Assembly (NCBI GenBank): GCA_029168955.1
Contig: JAPDOI010000152.1
Location: 1,366,501-1,430,500 of the forward strand
DNA length: 64,000 bases
From: Aplectana chamaeleonis
Taxonomy: Eukaryota > Nematoda > Chromadorea > Rhabditida > Cosmocercidae
Reading direction: 5' to 3'
A program made the position numbers and the translations under genes. Of this stretch, positions 35,001-46,872 are shown one piece after another. The notes beneath the pieces are model-generated. The model did not search any database and was not told where the DNA came from. It was given only the letters and a program-made list of their open reading frames with translations. Position 1 is the stretch's first letter; every line of letters begins with the position of its first letter.

Positions 35001-35760
35001 GTAGAGTGCGCAGGACGCCAGATAAAGTATGTGGGACCCAATGCCAGTGCGCCGGACGCCGAAGAAAGTGTACGGGACCCACTGGAAGAGCGCCGGACGC
35101 CGTAGATAGTGTGCGGGACCCAAGGTGGAGTGCGCAAGACGCCGTAGGGAAGTGGGCGGGACCCAAGCGGAAGTGCGCAGGACGACGTAGAAATGGGCGG
35201 GATCCAAATGCGAGTGCGTCAGGACGCCGCAGAAAGTGTACGGGACCCGCGTGGAGTGCTCAGGACGCCATAGAGGGGGAGCGGGACCCAAGGTAGAGTG
35301 AGGCGGGCGTTGGAGAAGATGTGTGGCACCCAAGTAGGAGTGCGCAGGACGACGTAGAAAATGTGTGGGATCCAAATGCGAGTGCGCCAAACGCCGACGA
35401 AAGTGTGCGGGACCCAAGTGGGAGTGCTCAGGACGCCATAGAAAATGTGCGGGACTCAAGTCGGAGTGCGCAGAACGCCGTGAAAAGTGTGCGGGACCCA
35501 ATTCGAAGAGCGCAGGACGCCGTAGAAAATGTGTGGGATCCAAATGCGAGTGCGCCAAACGCCGAAGAAAGTGTGCGGGACCCAATTGGAAGAGCACCGG
35601 ACGCCGTAGATATTATGCGGGACCCAAGGTAGAGTTCGCCGGACGCCGTGGGAAGTGGGCGGGACCCAAGTGGGAGTGCGCAGGACGCCGTAGAAAATGT
35701 GTGGGATCCAAGTGGGAGTGCTCAGGACGCCATAGAGAGTGAGCGGGACCCAAGGTAGAG
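32030..35760. repeat. Satellite segment with about 0.93-1.14 kb higher-order repeats
   Basis: The junction marker GTGTGGGTGAGCGGG occurs at 32711, 33844 and 34772 (spacings 1133 and 928). The CCATAGAAAATG monomer of the same block occurs at 32450, 33588, 34512 and 35438 (spacings 1138, 924, 926). 924 equals 22 monomers. Single-base deletions are frequent here and break the frames. Confidence 0.7.
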
Positions 35761-37004
35761 TGTGCCGGACGTCGTAGAAAATGTGTGGCACCCAAGTAGG
35801 AAAACGCCGGACGTCGTAGGAAGTGTGCGGGATCCAAGTGGGAGTGCGCCAGACGCAGTAGATAATGTGCGGGATCCAAATGCGAGTGCGCAGAACGCCG
35901 TAGAAAGTGTGCGGGACCCAAGTAGGAGTGCGCAGAACGCCGTAGAAAATGTGAGGGACCCAAGTGGGAGTGCGCAGGACGCCATAGAAAGTGTGCGGGA
36001 CTCAAGTGGGAATGCGCAGGACGCCGCAGGAAGTGTGTAGGACCCAAACGCGAGTGCGCCAAACGCCGAAGAAAGTGTGCGGGACCCAAGTGGGATTGCT
36101 CAGGACGCCATAGAAAATGTGCGGGACTCAAGTAGGAGTGCGCAGAACGCCGTAGGGAGTATGCTGGATCCAAGTGGGAGTGCGCCAAACGCCGTAGGGA
36201 GCATGCGGGATCCAAGTGGAAGTGCGCAGGACGCCGTAGAAAATGTGTGGGATCCAAATGCGAGTGCGCCCGATGCCGAAGAAAGTGTGCGGGACCCAAG
36301 TGGGAGTGCGCAGAACGCCGTAGAAAATGTGCGGGACTCAAGTAGGAGTGCGCAGAACGCCGTAAAAAGTGTGCGGGACCCAAGGTAGAGTGCGCAGGAC
36401 GCCAGATAAAGTGTGTAGGACCCAAGGTAGAGTGCGCCGGACGCTGTAGAAAGTTTGTGGGACCCAAGTGGGAGTGCTCAGGACGCCATAGAAAATGTGC
36501 GGGACTCAAGTAGGAGTGCGCAGAACGCCGTAAAAAGTGTGCGGGACCCAAGGTAGAGTGCGCAGGACGCCAGATAAAGTGTGTAGGACCCAAATGCGAG
36601 TGCGCCGGACGCCGAAGAAAGTGTGCGGGACCCAAGTGGGAGTGCGCAGAACGCCGTAGAAAATGTGAGGGACCCAAGTGGGAGTGCTCAGGACGCCATA
36701 GAAAATGTGCGGGACTCAAGTAGGAATGCGCAGAACGCCGTAAAAAGTGTGCGGGACCCAAGGTAGAGTGCGTAGGACGCCAGATAAAGTATGTGGGACC
36801 CCAATGCGAGCGCGCCGGACGCCGAAGAAAGTGTGCGGGACCCAATTGGAAGAGCGCCGGACGCCGTAGAAAATGTGTGGGACCCAATTGGAAGAGCGCC
36901 GGACGCCGTAGATAGTGTGCGGGACCCAAGGTAGAGTGCGCCGGACGCCGTAGGAAGTGGGCGGGACCCAAGTGGGAGTGTGCAGGACGCCGTAGAAAAT
37001 GTGC

Positions 37005-39788
37005 GGGACTCACTCACTCACTCATCCCGTTAGCTGGCGTCTGGCGAAGCGGGATGCCCTCTCAACCAATACACTGCTGTAGGTGCCATAGGAGCTCGTG
37101 CGGCCTGAACGATACGCTTCCATTCAGTACGGTTTGCAGCAGTAAGTTTAGCGTTAGGAACACTGCACCGTTGGGTTTTTAGATCTTCTTCTATATGCTT
37201 GAGCCACGTTTTCTTCGGGGCCGTTCTCTGGATCTTCCACGACGGCGGGCGCTTCCGCCACAGCATACTGTACGGGAGCCGGCCAGCATCCATTCGACAT
37301 ACATGTCCAAACCACCGTAATCTTCTTTGTCTTCAGTTGCTCTTCAACCAGCGGTTGATCCATACAGCTTCTTCTTATGTTATCGTTGCAAATACGGTCA
37401 CGAATCGTAATCCCAAGAATATGTCGCAGGCACCGCAATTGGAAGACTTCCAGCTTGACAAGGTCTGGCTTCAGTAGAGTCCATGTTTCCGGAACCATAC
37501 AGTAGAATCGGAATTATTAGCGCTCGAAACAATCGCATTTTAGTCTCCAGTGAAACATTGTTTTTCTTCCACAGGCACCAACCAAGCGATGCAAACGCAC
37601 TGGATGCCTGCCCGATCCTGCTGCATACCTCTGCTGTGGCCGCAACTTTCCGTTCTTGCACGACTGATCCAAGGTATTTGAACTCCTTGACCTGCTGAAG
37701 TTCCGCCCCTTCGAAGTGCACAGTTGCAGGCGAGCCATCCGATGTCATCACTTTTGTCTTCTCCTGATTTATTCTTAGGCCGTAAGAGCTTGCAACAAGC
37801 GCCACTCTATTTATCAGGTACGTTGCATCCTCATCGGTATCCGCAAACACTGCACTGTAATCCGCAAACATCAGATCCGAGACGTATCCATTAGTGCTAT
37901 ACTGAACACCTCTTCTGTTCTCAAAGACCTCCCTCATAATAGCGTCGACGACAGTATTGAAGAGCAACGGCGATATAACATCACCTTGGCGAACTCCAGC
38001 TTTAACCTTAAACTCTTCCGACAGCTTATCTCCAACGCAAACCGAGCTGGAAGAACCTTCATACGTTTTCTGGAGCAGGTTAACTATCTTGTCTGGTACA
38101 TGTTCGCTATCAAGTGCTCTCCACAGCGCAGGCCAATGAACACAGTCGAATGCAGACTTGAAATCAATGAAAGTGATGACAATTCGCTTTCCAGTGCGGA
38201 TCCTCTCTTCCATAAGTTGTCGAAGAGTGAAAACTTGATCACTGCAGCTTCTCCCTGTCCAAAACCCTGCTTGTTCCTCACGACCGGTCTGTTCTCGATG
38301 ACGTTGAAGCCTGTTTTGGATAATCTTCATGAAGACTTTGCCTACGATTGACAACAGACTGATCCCTCGGTAATTTTCGCAGTCCCTGGCGTCGCCCTTC
38401 TTGTGGATGGGTACAATTATTGCACGTTTCCAAGTAGCGGGTATGTTCTCTGACTGCCAGATGAGAGTTATTAGACGATGAAGCTGAAGTAGCAACACGT
38501 TCCCACCCGCTTTGATGGCCTCAGCAGCAACATTGTCAACGCCTGATGCCCTGCCGTTCTTCAGCGATTTGATAGCAGTCTTCAGTTCCTCCACAGTGGG
38601 CTCTGAGCCGAGATCAGAATCTTCTGGCGCATCGATTGATGGTGGCTTGGGAAGCGGTCCCTGTGGCGCTTCATGACTGTAGAGTTCACCGAAGAACTGT
38701 TGCCAGCGACGAAGACGCTCTTCCACAGAGCGCACAAACGATCCATCTGCATTCCTAATGCTATCGCTAACGCGTTTCGTCTTCTTTCCAAGCCGCTTGA
38801 GTGTCCGATAGAGGGTGCGATAGTCATGCCTGTTAGCGGACTCCTCCAAATCAGCAGCCACCTTATTCCAGTACGACTCCCTTTCCGCTTTCAGCCTGCA
38901 ACGAAGTTCTCTGCTGAGTTGCCGGTATCGATCAAAAATAGTCAGTTTTGCTAGCTTCCTCTCTTCGATGAGTAGCAAGGATTCGTCTGTTCTCCACGGC
39001 TGGATCCGCCTGCGAGTAACAGGGCAAAACGGTTTTGCACATTCCAAGATGGCGTCTGCTACTTGCCGCTCCTGCTCGTCCACCGATGCATTGTCCGACA
39101 ATGATGCGAAGCGGTTTGACAGTGCCACTTGGAACAACTCCTTCGTCTCGGGTACCATGAGGTGTGTCCAGTCGAGTTTATGTTTAGGAGGTTCCATTCG
39201 CGTAGTCCGTTGTAGGCGGAGCTGCACAACTGCACGAAGAAGGTAGTGGTCTGTACCACAATCTGGACCTCTCATAGCACGGACGTCTTTGAGCGATGAC
39301 CTAAAACGTGAACTCATCAGCACATAGTCCAACGTGGCTACGTCTCGTCCAGAGGGTTTTCTCCAAGTCAGTTGGTGCCTTCTGCGGTGCTAGAAGTGAC
39401 TGTTCCCGACAATGAGTCCATGAAACGCTGCAAATGAGAGCAGACGCAGACCATTTTCATTCATCTCGCCAACGCCGAATCTGCCCAATACTCCTTCCCA
39501 GCCAATTCTGTCATTTCCGACGCGTGCATTGAAGTCACCTGCGACAAGGATTAGGCCAGTCTTTGGGATCGCATTCAGTACGTCTTGCAGTTGAGCGTAG
39601 AACGCGTCCTTATCGGAATCAGAGCTAGGCTCCGTCGGAGCGTAGATAGCCACGACATGCGTCTTAATAGTTCCTTTTAACGTCAGAACGGCAATCCTGC
39701 TCGAAATCGGCTCGAACGAGATGACGCTTCCAGACGCTTGCCAGTTCAACATAAATCCAACACCTTCGTGATGTCCTTCGCCACCGTG
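37005..39788 (-). mobile_element. 5'-truncated non-LTR (LINE) retrotransposon inserted in the satellite
   Basis: The element interrupts the satellite on both sides. Its 3' end, read on the minus strand, finishes in GGGATGAGTGAGTGAGTGAG, a short TGAG-repeat tail in the style of RTE-clade elements. Its 5' end at about 39788 cuts into the endonuclease domain, so it is 5'-truncated, as usual for target-primed reverse transcription. I could not establish a target-site duplication, because the flanks are themselves repetitive; GTGCG occurs at both sides. Confidence 0.88.
37030..39788 (-). pseudogene. Endonuclease-reverse transcriptase ORF of the LINE, inactivated
   Basis: From the 5' side: an APE-type endonuclease part (39786-39393) with IYAPTEPSSDSDK, VAGDFNARVG and GLIVGNSHF. 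Then an in-frame TAG (39392-39390) and, in the same frame, the end of the endonuclease (GPDCGTDHYLLRA) and a reverse transcriptase to 37398. RT motifs include IVPIHKKGDARDCENYRGIS, ITFIDFKSAFDCVHW and GVRQGDVISPLLFN. The catalytic box reads FADY instead of FADD (codon at 37857-37859), removing an essential Asp. After 37398 the C-terminal region (SETWTLL-like, then LKHIEEDLKTQRCS) continues in two further frames, so at least two frameshifts. The element is dead. It is RTE-like by ends and layout; CR1 or another LINE clade is possible. Confidence 0.88.
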
Positions 39789-42700
39789 CGCCGGACGCCG
39801 TAGGAAGTGGGCGGGACCGCCGTAGGAAGTGGGCGGTAGAGTGCGCCGGACGCCGTAGGAAGTGGGCGGGACCCAAGTGGGAGTGCGCAGGACGCCGTAG
39901 AAAATGTGTGGGATCCAAATGCGAGTGCGCCAAACGCCGAAGAAAGTGTGCGGGACCCAAGTGGGAGTGCTCAGGACGCCATAGAAAATGTGCGGGAATC
40001 AAGTAGGAGTGCGCAGAACGCCGTAAAAAGTGTGCGGGACCCAAGGTAGAGTGCGCACGACGCCAGATAAAGTGTGTGGGACCCAAATGCGAGTGCGCCG
40101 GACGCCGAAGAAAGTGTGCGGGACCCAATTCGAAGGGCGCCGGAAGCCGTAGATAGTGTGCGGGCCCAAGGTAGAGTGCGCCGGACGTCGTAGGAAGTGG
40201 GCGGGACCCAAGTGGGAGTGCGCAGGACGCCGTAGAAAATGTGTGGGATCCAAATGCGAGTGCGCCAAAGGCCAGATAAAGTATGTGGGACCCAAGTGCG
40301 AGTGCGCCGGACTCCGAAGAAAGTATGCGGGACCCAAGTGGGAGTGCTCAGAACTCCATAGAAAATGTGCGGTGACCCAAATGCGAGCGCGCCGGACGCC
40401 GAAGAAAGTGTGCGGGACCCAATTGGAAGAGCGCCGGACGCCGTAGATAGTGTGCGGGACCCAAGGTAGAGCGCGCCGGACGCCGAACAAAGTGTGCGGG
40501 ACCCAAGTGGGAGTGCGCAGGACGCCGTAGAAAATGTGTGGGATCCAAATGCGAGTGCGCCAAACGCCGAAGAAAGTGTGCGGGACCCAAGTGGGAGTGC
40601 TCAGGACGCCATAGAAAATGTGCGGGACTCAAGTAGGAGTGCGCAGAACGCCGTAAAAAGTGTGCGGGACCCAAGGTAGAGTGCGCAGGACGCCAGATAA
40701 AGTGTGTAGGACCCAAATGCGAGTGCGCCGGACGTCGTAGAAAATGTGTGGCACCCACTTGAAGAGCGCCGGAAGCCGTAGATAGTGTGCGGGCCCAAGG
40801 TAGAGTGCGCCGGACGCCGTAGGAAGTGGGCGGGACCCAAGTGGGGGTGCGCAGGACGCCGTAGAAAATGTGTGGGATCCAAATGCGAGTGCGCCAAACG
40901 CCGAAGAAAGTGATCCAAATGCGAGTGCGCCAAACGCCGAAGAAAGTGTGCGGGACCCAAGTGGGAGTGCTCAGGACTCCATAGAAAATGTGCGGGACCC
41001 AAATGCGAGCGCGCCGGACGCCGAAGAAAGTGTGCGGGACCCAATTGGAAGAGCGCCGGACGCCGTAGATAGTGTGCGGGACCCAAGGTAGAGTGCGCCG
41101 GACGCCGAACAAAGTGTGCGGGACCCAAGTGGGAGTGCGCACGACGCCGTAGAAAATGTGTGGGATCCAGATGCGAGTGCGCCAAACGCCGAACAAAGTG
41201 TGCGGGACCCAAGTGGGAGTGCGCAGGACGCCGTAGAAAATGTGTCGGATCCAAATGCGAGTGCGCCAAACGCCGTAAAAAGTGTGCGGGACCCAAGGTA
41301 GAGTGCGCAGGACGCCAGATAAAGTATGTGGGACCCAAATGCGAGTGCGCCGGAAGCCGTAGATAGTGTGCGGGCCCAAGGTAGAGTGCGCCGGACGCCG
41401 TAGGAAGTGGGCGGGACCCAAGTGGGAGTGTGCAGGACGCCGTAGAAAATGTGCGGGACCCAAGGTAGAGTGCGGCCGACGACGTAGAAAGTGTGCGGGA
41501 CCCAAGGTAGAGTGCGCAGGACGCCAGATAAAGTGTGTGGGACCCAAATGCGAGTGCGCCGGACGCCGTAGAAAGTGTGCGGGACCCAAGTAGGAGTGCG
41601 CAGAACGCCGTAGAAAGTGTGAGGGACCCAAGTGGGAGTGCGCAGGACGCCATAGAAAGTGTGCGGGACTCAAGAGGGAATGCGCAGGACGCCGCAGGAA
41701 GTGTGTAGGACCCAAATGCGAGTGCGCCGGACGTCGTAGGGAGTATGCGGGATCCAAGTGGAAGTGCGCAGGTTGCCGTAGAAGGTGTGCTGGACGCAAG
41801 GTAGAGCGCGCCGGACGCCGTAGGAAGTGGGCGGGACCCAAGTGGGAGTGCGCAGGACGCCGTAGAAAATGTGTGGGATCCAAATGCGAGTGCGCCAAAC
41901 GCCGAAGAAAGTGTGCGGGACCCAAGTGGGAGTGCTCAGGACGCCATAGAAAATGTGCGGGACTCAAGTAGGAGTGCGCAGAACGCCGTAAAAAGTGTGC
42001 GGGACTCAAGATAGAGTGCGCAGGACGCCAGATAAAGTATGTGGGACCCGAATGCGAGCGCGCCGGACGCCGAAGAAAGTGTGCGGGACCCAATGGAAGA
42101 GCGCCGGACGCCGTAGATAGTGTGCGGGACCCAAGGTAGAGTGCGCCGGACGCCGTAGGAAGTGGCGGGACCCGCGGGAGTGCGCAGGACGCCGTAGAAA
42201 ATGTGTGGGATCCAAATGCGAGTGCGCCAAACGCCGAAGAAAGTGTGCGGGACCCAAGTGGGAGTGCTCAGGACGCCATAGAAAATGTGCGGGAGTCAAG
42301 TAGGAGTGCGCAGAACGCCGTAAAAAGCGTGCGGGACCCAAGGTAGAGTGCGCAGGACGCCAGATAAAGTGTGTGGGACCCAAATGCGAGTGCGCCGGAC
42401 GCCGAAGAAAGTGTGCGGAACCCAATTCGAAGAGCGCTGGACGCCGTAGATAGTGTGCGGGCCCAAGGTATAGTGCGCCGGACGCCGTAGGAAGTGGGCG
42501 GTACTCAAGTGGGAGTGCGCAGGACGCCGTAGAAAATGTGTGGGATCCAGATGCGAGTGCGCCAAATGCCGAACAAAGTGTGGGGGACCCAAGTGGGAGT
42601 GCGCAGGACGCCGTAGGAAATGTGTGGGATCCAAATGCGAATGCGCCAAACGCCGTAAAAAGTGTGCGGGACCCAAGGTAGAGTGCGCAGGACGCCAGAT

Positions 42701-45700
42701 AAAGTATGTGGGACCCAAATGCGAGTGCGCCGGACGCCGAAGAAAGTGTGCGGGACCCAATTCGAAGAGCGCCGGACGCCGTAGATAGTGTGCGGGCCCA
42801 AGGTAGAGTGCGCCGGACGCCGTAGGAAGTGGGCGGTACCCAAGTGGGAGTGTGCAGGACGCCGTAGAAAATGTGCGGGACTCAAGTGGGAATGCGCAGG
42901 ACGCCGCAGGAAGTGTGTAGGACCCAAATGCGAGTGCGCCGGACGTCGTAGGAAGTGTGCGGGACCCAAGGTAGAGTGCGCCGGACGCTGTAGAAAGTTT
43001 GTGGGACCCAAGTGGGAGTGCGCCGGACGCCGTAGAAAATGTGCGGGAATCAAGTAGGAGTGCGCAGAACGCCGTAAAAAGTGTGCGGGACCCAAGGTAG
43101 AGTGCGCAGGACGCCAGATAAAGTGTGTGGGACCCAAATGCGAGTGCGCCGGACGCCGAAGAAAGTGTGCGGGACCCAATTCGAAGAGCGCCGGAAGCCG
43201 TAGATAGTGTGCGGGCCCAAGGTAGAGTGCGCCGGACGCCGTAGGAAGTGGGCGGGACCCAAGTGGGGGTGCGCAGGACGCCGTAGAAAATGTGTGGGAT
43301 CCAAATGCGAGTGCGCCAAACGCCGAAGAAAGTGATCCAAATGCGAGTGCGCCAAACGCCGAAGAAAGTGTGCGGGACCCAAGTGGGAGTGCTCAGGACT
43401 CCATAGAAAATGTGCGGGACCCAAATGCGAGCGCGCCGGACGCCGAAGAAAGTGTGCGGGACCCACTGGAAGAGCGCCGGACGCCGTAGATAGTGTGCGG
43501 GACCCAAGGTAGAGTGCGCCGGACGCCGAACAAAGTGTGCGGACCCAAGTGGGAGTGCGCACGACGCCGTAGAAAATGTGTGGGATCCAGATGCGAGTGC
43601 GCCAAACGCCGAACAAAGTGTGCGGGACCCAAGTGGGAGTGCGCAGGACGCCGTAGAAAATGTGTCGGATCCAAATGCGAGTGCGCCAAACGCCGTAAAA
43701 AGTGTGCGGGACCCAAGGTAGAGTGCGCAGGACGCCAGATAAAGTATGTGGGACCCAAATGCGAGTGCGCCGGAAGCCGTAGATAGTGTGCGGGCCCAAG
43801 GTAGAGTGCGCCGGACGCCGTAGGAAGTGGGCGGGACCCAAGTGGGAGTGTGCAGGACGCCGTAGAAAATGTGCGGGACCCAAGGTAGAGTGCGCAGGAC
43901 GCCAGATAAAGTGTGTGGGACCCAAATGCGAGTGCGCCGGACGCCGTAGAAAGTGTGGGACCCAAGTAGAGTGCGCAGAACGCCGTAGAAAGTGTGAGGA
44001 CCCATGGGAGTTCGCAGTACGCCATAGAAAGTGTGCGGGACTCAAGTGGGAATGCGCAGTACGCCGCAGCAAGTGTGTGGGCCCCAAATGCGAGTGCGCC
44101 GGACGTCGTAGGGAGTATGCGGGATCCAAGTGGGAGTGCGCAGGTTGCCGTAGAAGGTGTGCTGGACGCAAGGTAGAGCGCGCCGGACGCCGTAGGAAGT
44201 GGGCGGGACCCAAGTGGAGTGCGCAGGACGCCGTAGAAAATGTGTGGGATCCAAATGCGAGTGCGCCAAACGCCGTAAAAAGTGTGCGGGACCCAAGTGG
44301 GAGTGCTCATGACGCCATAGAAAATGTGCGGGACTCAAGTAGGAGTGCGCAGAACGCCGTAAAAAGTGTGCGGACTCAAGATAGAGTGCGCAGGACGCCA
44401 GATAAAGTATGTGGGACCCGAATGCGAGCGGCGCCGGACGCCGAAGAAAGTGTGCGGGACCCACTGGAAGAGCGCCGGACGCCGTAGATAGTGTGCGGGA
44501 CCCAAGGTAGAGTGCGCCGGACGCCGTAGGAAGTGGGCGGGACCCAAGTGGGAGTGCGCAGGACGCCGTAGAAAATGTGGGGGATCCAAATGCGAGTGCC
44601 CCAAACGCCGAAGGAAGGGGGCGGGAGCCAAGTGGGAGTGCTCAGGACGCCATAGAAAATGTGCGGGACTCAAGTAGAGTGCGCAGAACGCCGTAAAAGC
44701 GTGCGGGACCCAAGGTAGAGTGCGCAGGACGCCAGATAAAGTGTGGGACCCAAATGCGAGTGCGCCGGACGCCGAAGAAAGTGTGCGGAACCCACCTGAA
44801 GAGCGCTGGACGCCGTAGATAGTGTGCGGGCCCAAGGTAGAGTGCGCCGGACGCCGTAGGAAGTGGGCGGTACTCAAGTGGGAGTGCGCAGGACGCCGTA
44901 GAAAATGTGTGGGATCCAGATGCGAGTGCGCCAAACGCCGAACAAAGTGTGCGGGACCCAAGTGGGAGTGCGCAGGACGCCGTAGAAAATGTGTGGGATC
45001 CAAATGCGAATGCGCCAAACGCCGTAAAAAGTGTGCGGGACCCAAGGTAGAGTGCGCAGGACGCCAGATAAAGTGTGGGACCCAAATGCGAGTGCGCCGG
45101 ACGCCGAAGAAAGTGTGCGGGACCCAATTCGAAGAGCGCCGGACGCCGTAGATAGTGTGCGGGCCCAAGGTAGAGTGCGCCGGACGCCGTAGGAAGTGGG
45201 CGGTACCCAAGTGGGAGTGTGCAGGACGCCGTAGAAATGTGCGGACTCAAGTGGGAATGCGCAGGACGCCGCAGGAAGTGTGTAGGACCCAAATGCGAGT
45301 GCGCCGGACGTCGTAGGAAGTGTGTGACCCACAGCAGAGTGCGCCGGACGCTGTAGAAAGTTTGTGGGACCCAAGTGGGAGTGCGCCGGACGCCGTAGGG
45401 AGTATGCTGGATCCAAGTGGGAGTGCGCCAAACGCCGTAGGGAGTATGCGGGATCCAAGTGGAAGTGCGCAGGACGCCGTAGAAGGTGTGCTGGACGCAA
45501 GGTAGAGCGCGCCGGACGCCGTAGGAAGTGGGCGGGACCCAAGTGGGAGTTCGCAGGACGCCGTAGAAAATGTGTGGGATCCATATGCGAGTGCGCCAAA
45601 CGCCGAAGAAAGTGTGCGGGACCCAAGTGGGAGTGCTCAGGACGCCATAGAAAATGTGCGGGACTCAAGTAGGAGTGCGCAGAACGCCGTAAAAAGTGTG

Positions 45701-46345
45701 CGGGACTCAAGGTAGAGTGCGCAGGACGCCAGATAAAGTGTGTGGGACCCAAATGCGAGTGCGCCGGACGCCGAAGAAAGTGTGCGGGACCCAATTCGAA
45801 GAGCGCCGGACGCCGTAGATAGTGTGCGGGCCCAAGGTAGAGTGCGCCGGACGCCGTAGGAAGTGGGCGGTACCCAAGTGGGAGTGCGCAGGACGCCGTA
45901 GAAAATGTGTGGGATCCAGATGCGAGTGCGCCAAACGCCGAACAAAGTGTGCGGGACCCAAGTGGGAGTGCGCAGGACGCCGTAGGAAATGTGTGGGATC
46001 CAAATGCGAATGCGCCAAACGCCGTAAAAAAGTGTGCGGGACCCAAGGTAGAGTGCGCAGGACGCCAGATAAAGTATGTGGGACCCAAATGCGAGTGCGC
46101 CGGACGCCGAAGAAAGTGTGCGGGACCCAAGTGGGAGTGCGCAGAACGCCGTAGATAGTGTGCGGGCCCAAGGTAGAGTGCGCCGGACGCCGTAGGAAGT
46201 GGGCGGTACCCAAGTGGGAGTGTGCAGGACGCCGTAGAAAATGTGCGGAACCCAAGGTAGAGTGCGGCCGACGACGAAGAAAGTGTGCGGGACCCAAGTG
46301 GGTGTGCGCCGGACATCGTAGAATGTGTGCGGGACCGAAGTGGGT
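39789..46345. repeat. 42-bp satellite array, right block (about 155 monomers)
   Basis: The same monomer and variants as the left block, resuming directly after the LINE with shortened units (GGGACCGCCGTAGGAAGTGG). The monomer order H-A-B-C of the core recurs at 40570-40700. Longer duplications exist: a monomer-breaking junction GAAGAAAGTGATCCAAATGC is at about 40903 and again at about 43325, offset 2422 bp. The marker CCGAACAAAGTGTG recurs at 41190, 42570, 43610, 44935 and 45940. The array decays at 46300-46370 (GGACATCGTAGAATGTG) into unique sequence. Confidence 0.94.
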
Positions 46346-46720
46346 GAGCACAGAACTTCAAAATCGGTATGTGCGTCTATAAGAGAGTGTATACCACCCC
46401 TTTCTTCACGTCCCCTCCCCCTTAACCACTCATTTCAACTGCTTAGCTGTTTATATGCACCAACCTTTCTAAATCGAGTTTATATACGATGGAAATGTGA
46501 GTTAATCAAAATATGCATCTAGAAAACACAAAGATCATTATACTTCATTTGGCAATTGTCTTTATCATGACAGAAATGGATATGAGCTACCATTTTAGGA
46601 CCTCTCAAAACTGGAGAAGGGTCGGGGTGCAACTGCATAAGAATGTAGGTTAGCAAGGTTTGCAAGGTTTGAAATGCTTAGTAACTTCTGATTGCTCGAG
46701 CGTTGTCGTCGTAACCAGCT

Positions 46721-46872
46721 CATGGGCCGGCGCAACCGGACTCCAGAGACAGAGGCCGGTTATAGCCGGCAAGCGTGAGAACTTCTGGACGCCAACTCAC
46801 ATAGAATCAACGGATGTCGATTATACTCAAGATGCCGGCGAAGCCGGCAAATGGGCCGGCGTAGCCGGACCC
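46721..46872. repeat. Paired GC-rich motif beside the mariner relic
   Basis: The stretch ATGGGCCGGCGCAACCGGAC (46721-46740) recurs as ATGGGCCGGCGTAGCCGGAC (46851-46870), with further GCCGGC sites between. It replaces the C-terminal part of the adjacent mariner relic. Function unknown. Confidence 0.5.

Larger units (their letters stand above)
19651..37004. repeat. 42-bp satellite array, left block (about 410 monomers)
   Basis: Head-to-tail monomers of 42 bp, read for example as GACGCCGTAGAAAGTGTGCG then GGACCCAAGTGGGAGTGCGC then AG. The typical monomer is about 64 percent GC with four CpG sites, much richer than the flanks. Variant monomers (CCATAGAAAATG, CCAGATAAAG, CCGTAGATAG, CCGTAGGAAG, CCGAAGAAAG starts) recur in a fixed order, giving a higher-order period of eight monomers: the CATAGAAAAT-type monomer at 27412 has its counterpart exactly 336 bp later at 27748. 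Since 42 is divisible by 3, the minus frames encode open 14-residue repeats such as LGPAHFLRRPAHSH, and plus frames RRRKCAGPKWECAG or DAVESVRDPSGSAQ. One plus frame is always closed by the TAG in GCCGTAGAAA. I regard these as by-products, not genes. Confidence 0.95.

Noticed and set aside
37398..39332. 644-codon reverse transcriptase as a functional gene
   Set aside because: FADD is replaced by FADY, the endonuclease is truncated and separated by a stop, and the C-terminus needs two frameshifts. It is a dead LINE.
19651..46345. CRISPR-like array or clustered regular repeats with spacers
   Set aside because: There are no unique spacers. The whole 42 bp is repeated with small variants, which is a tandem satellite in a eukaryotic genome.
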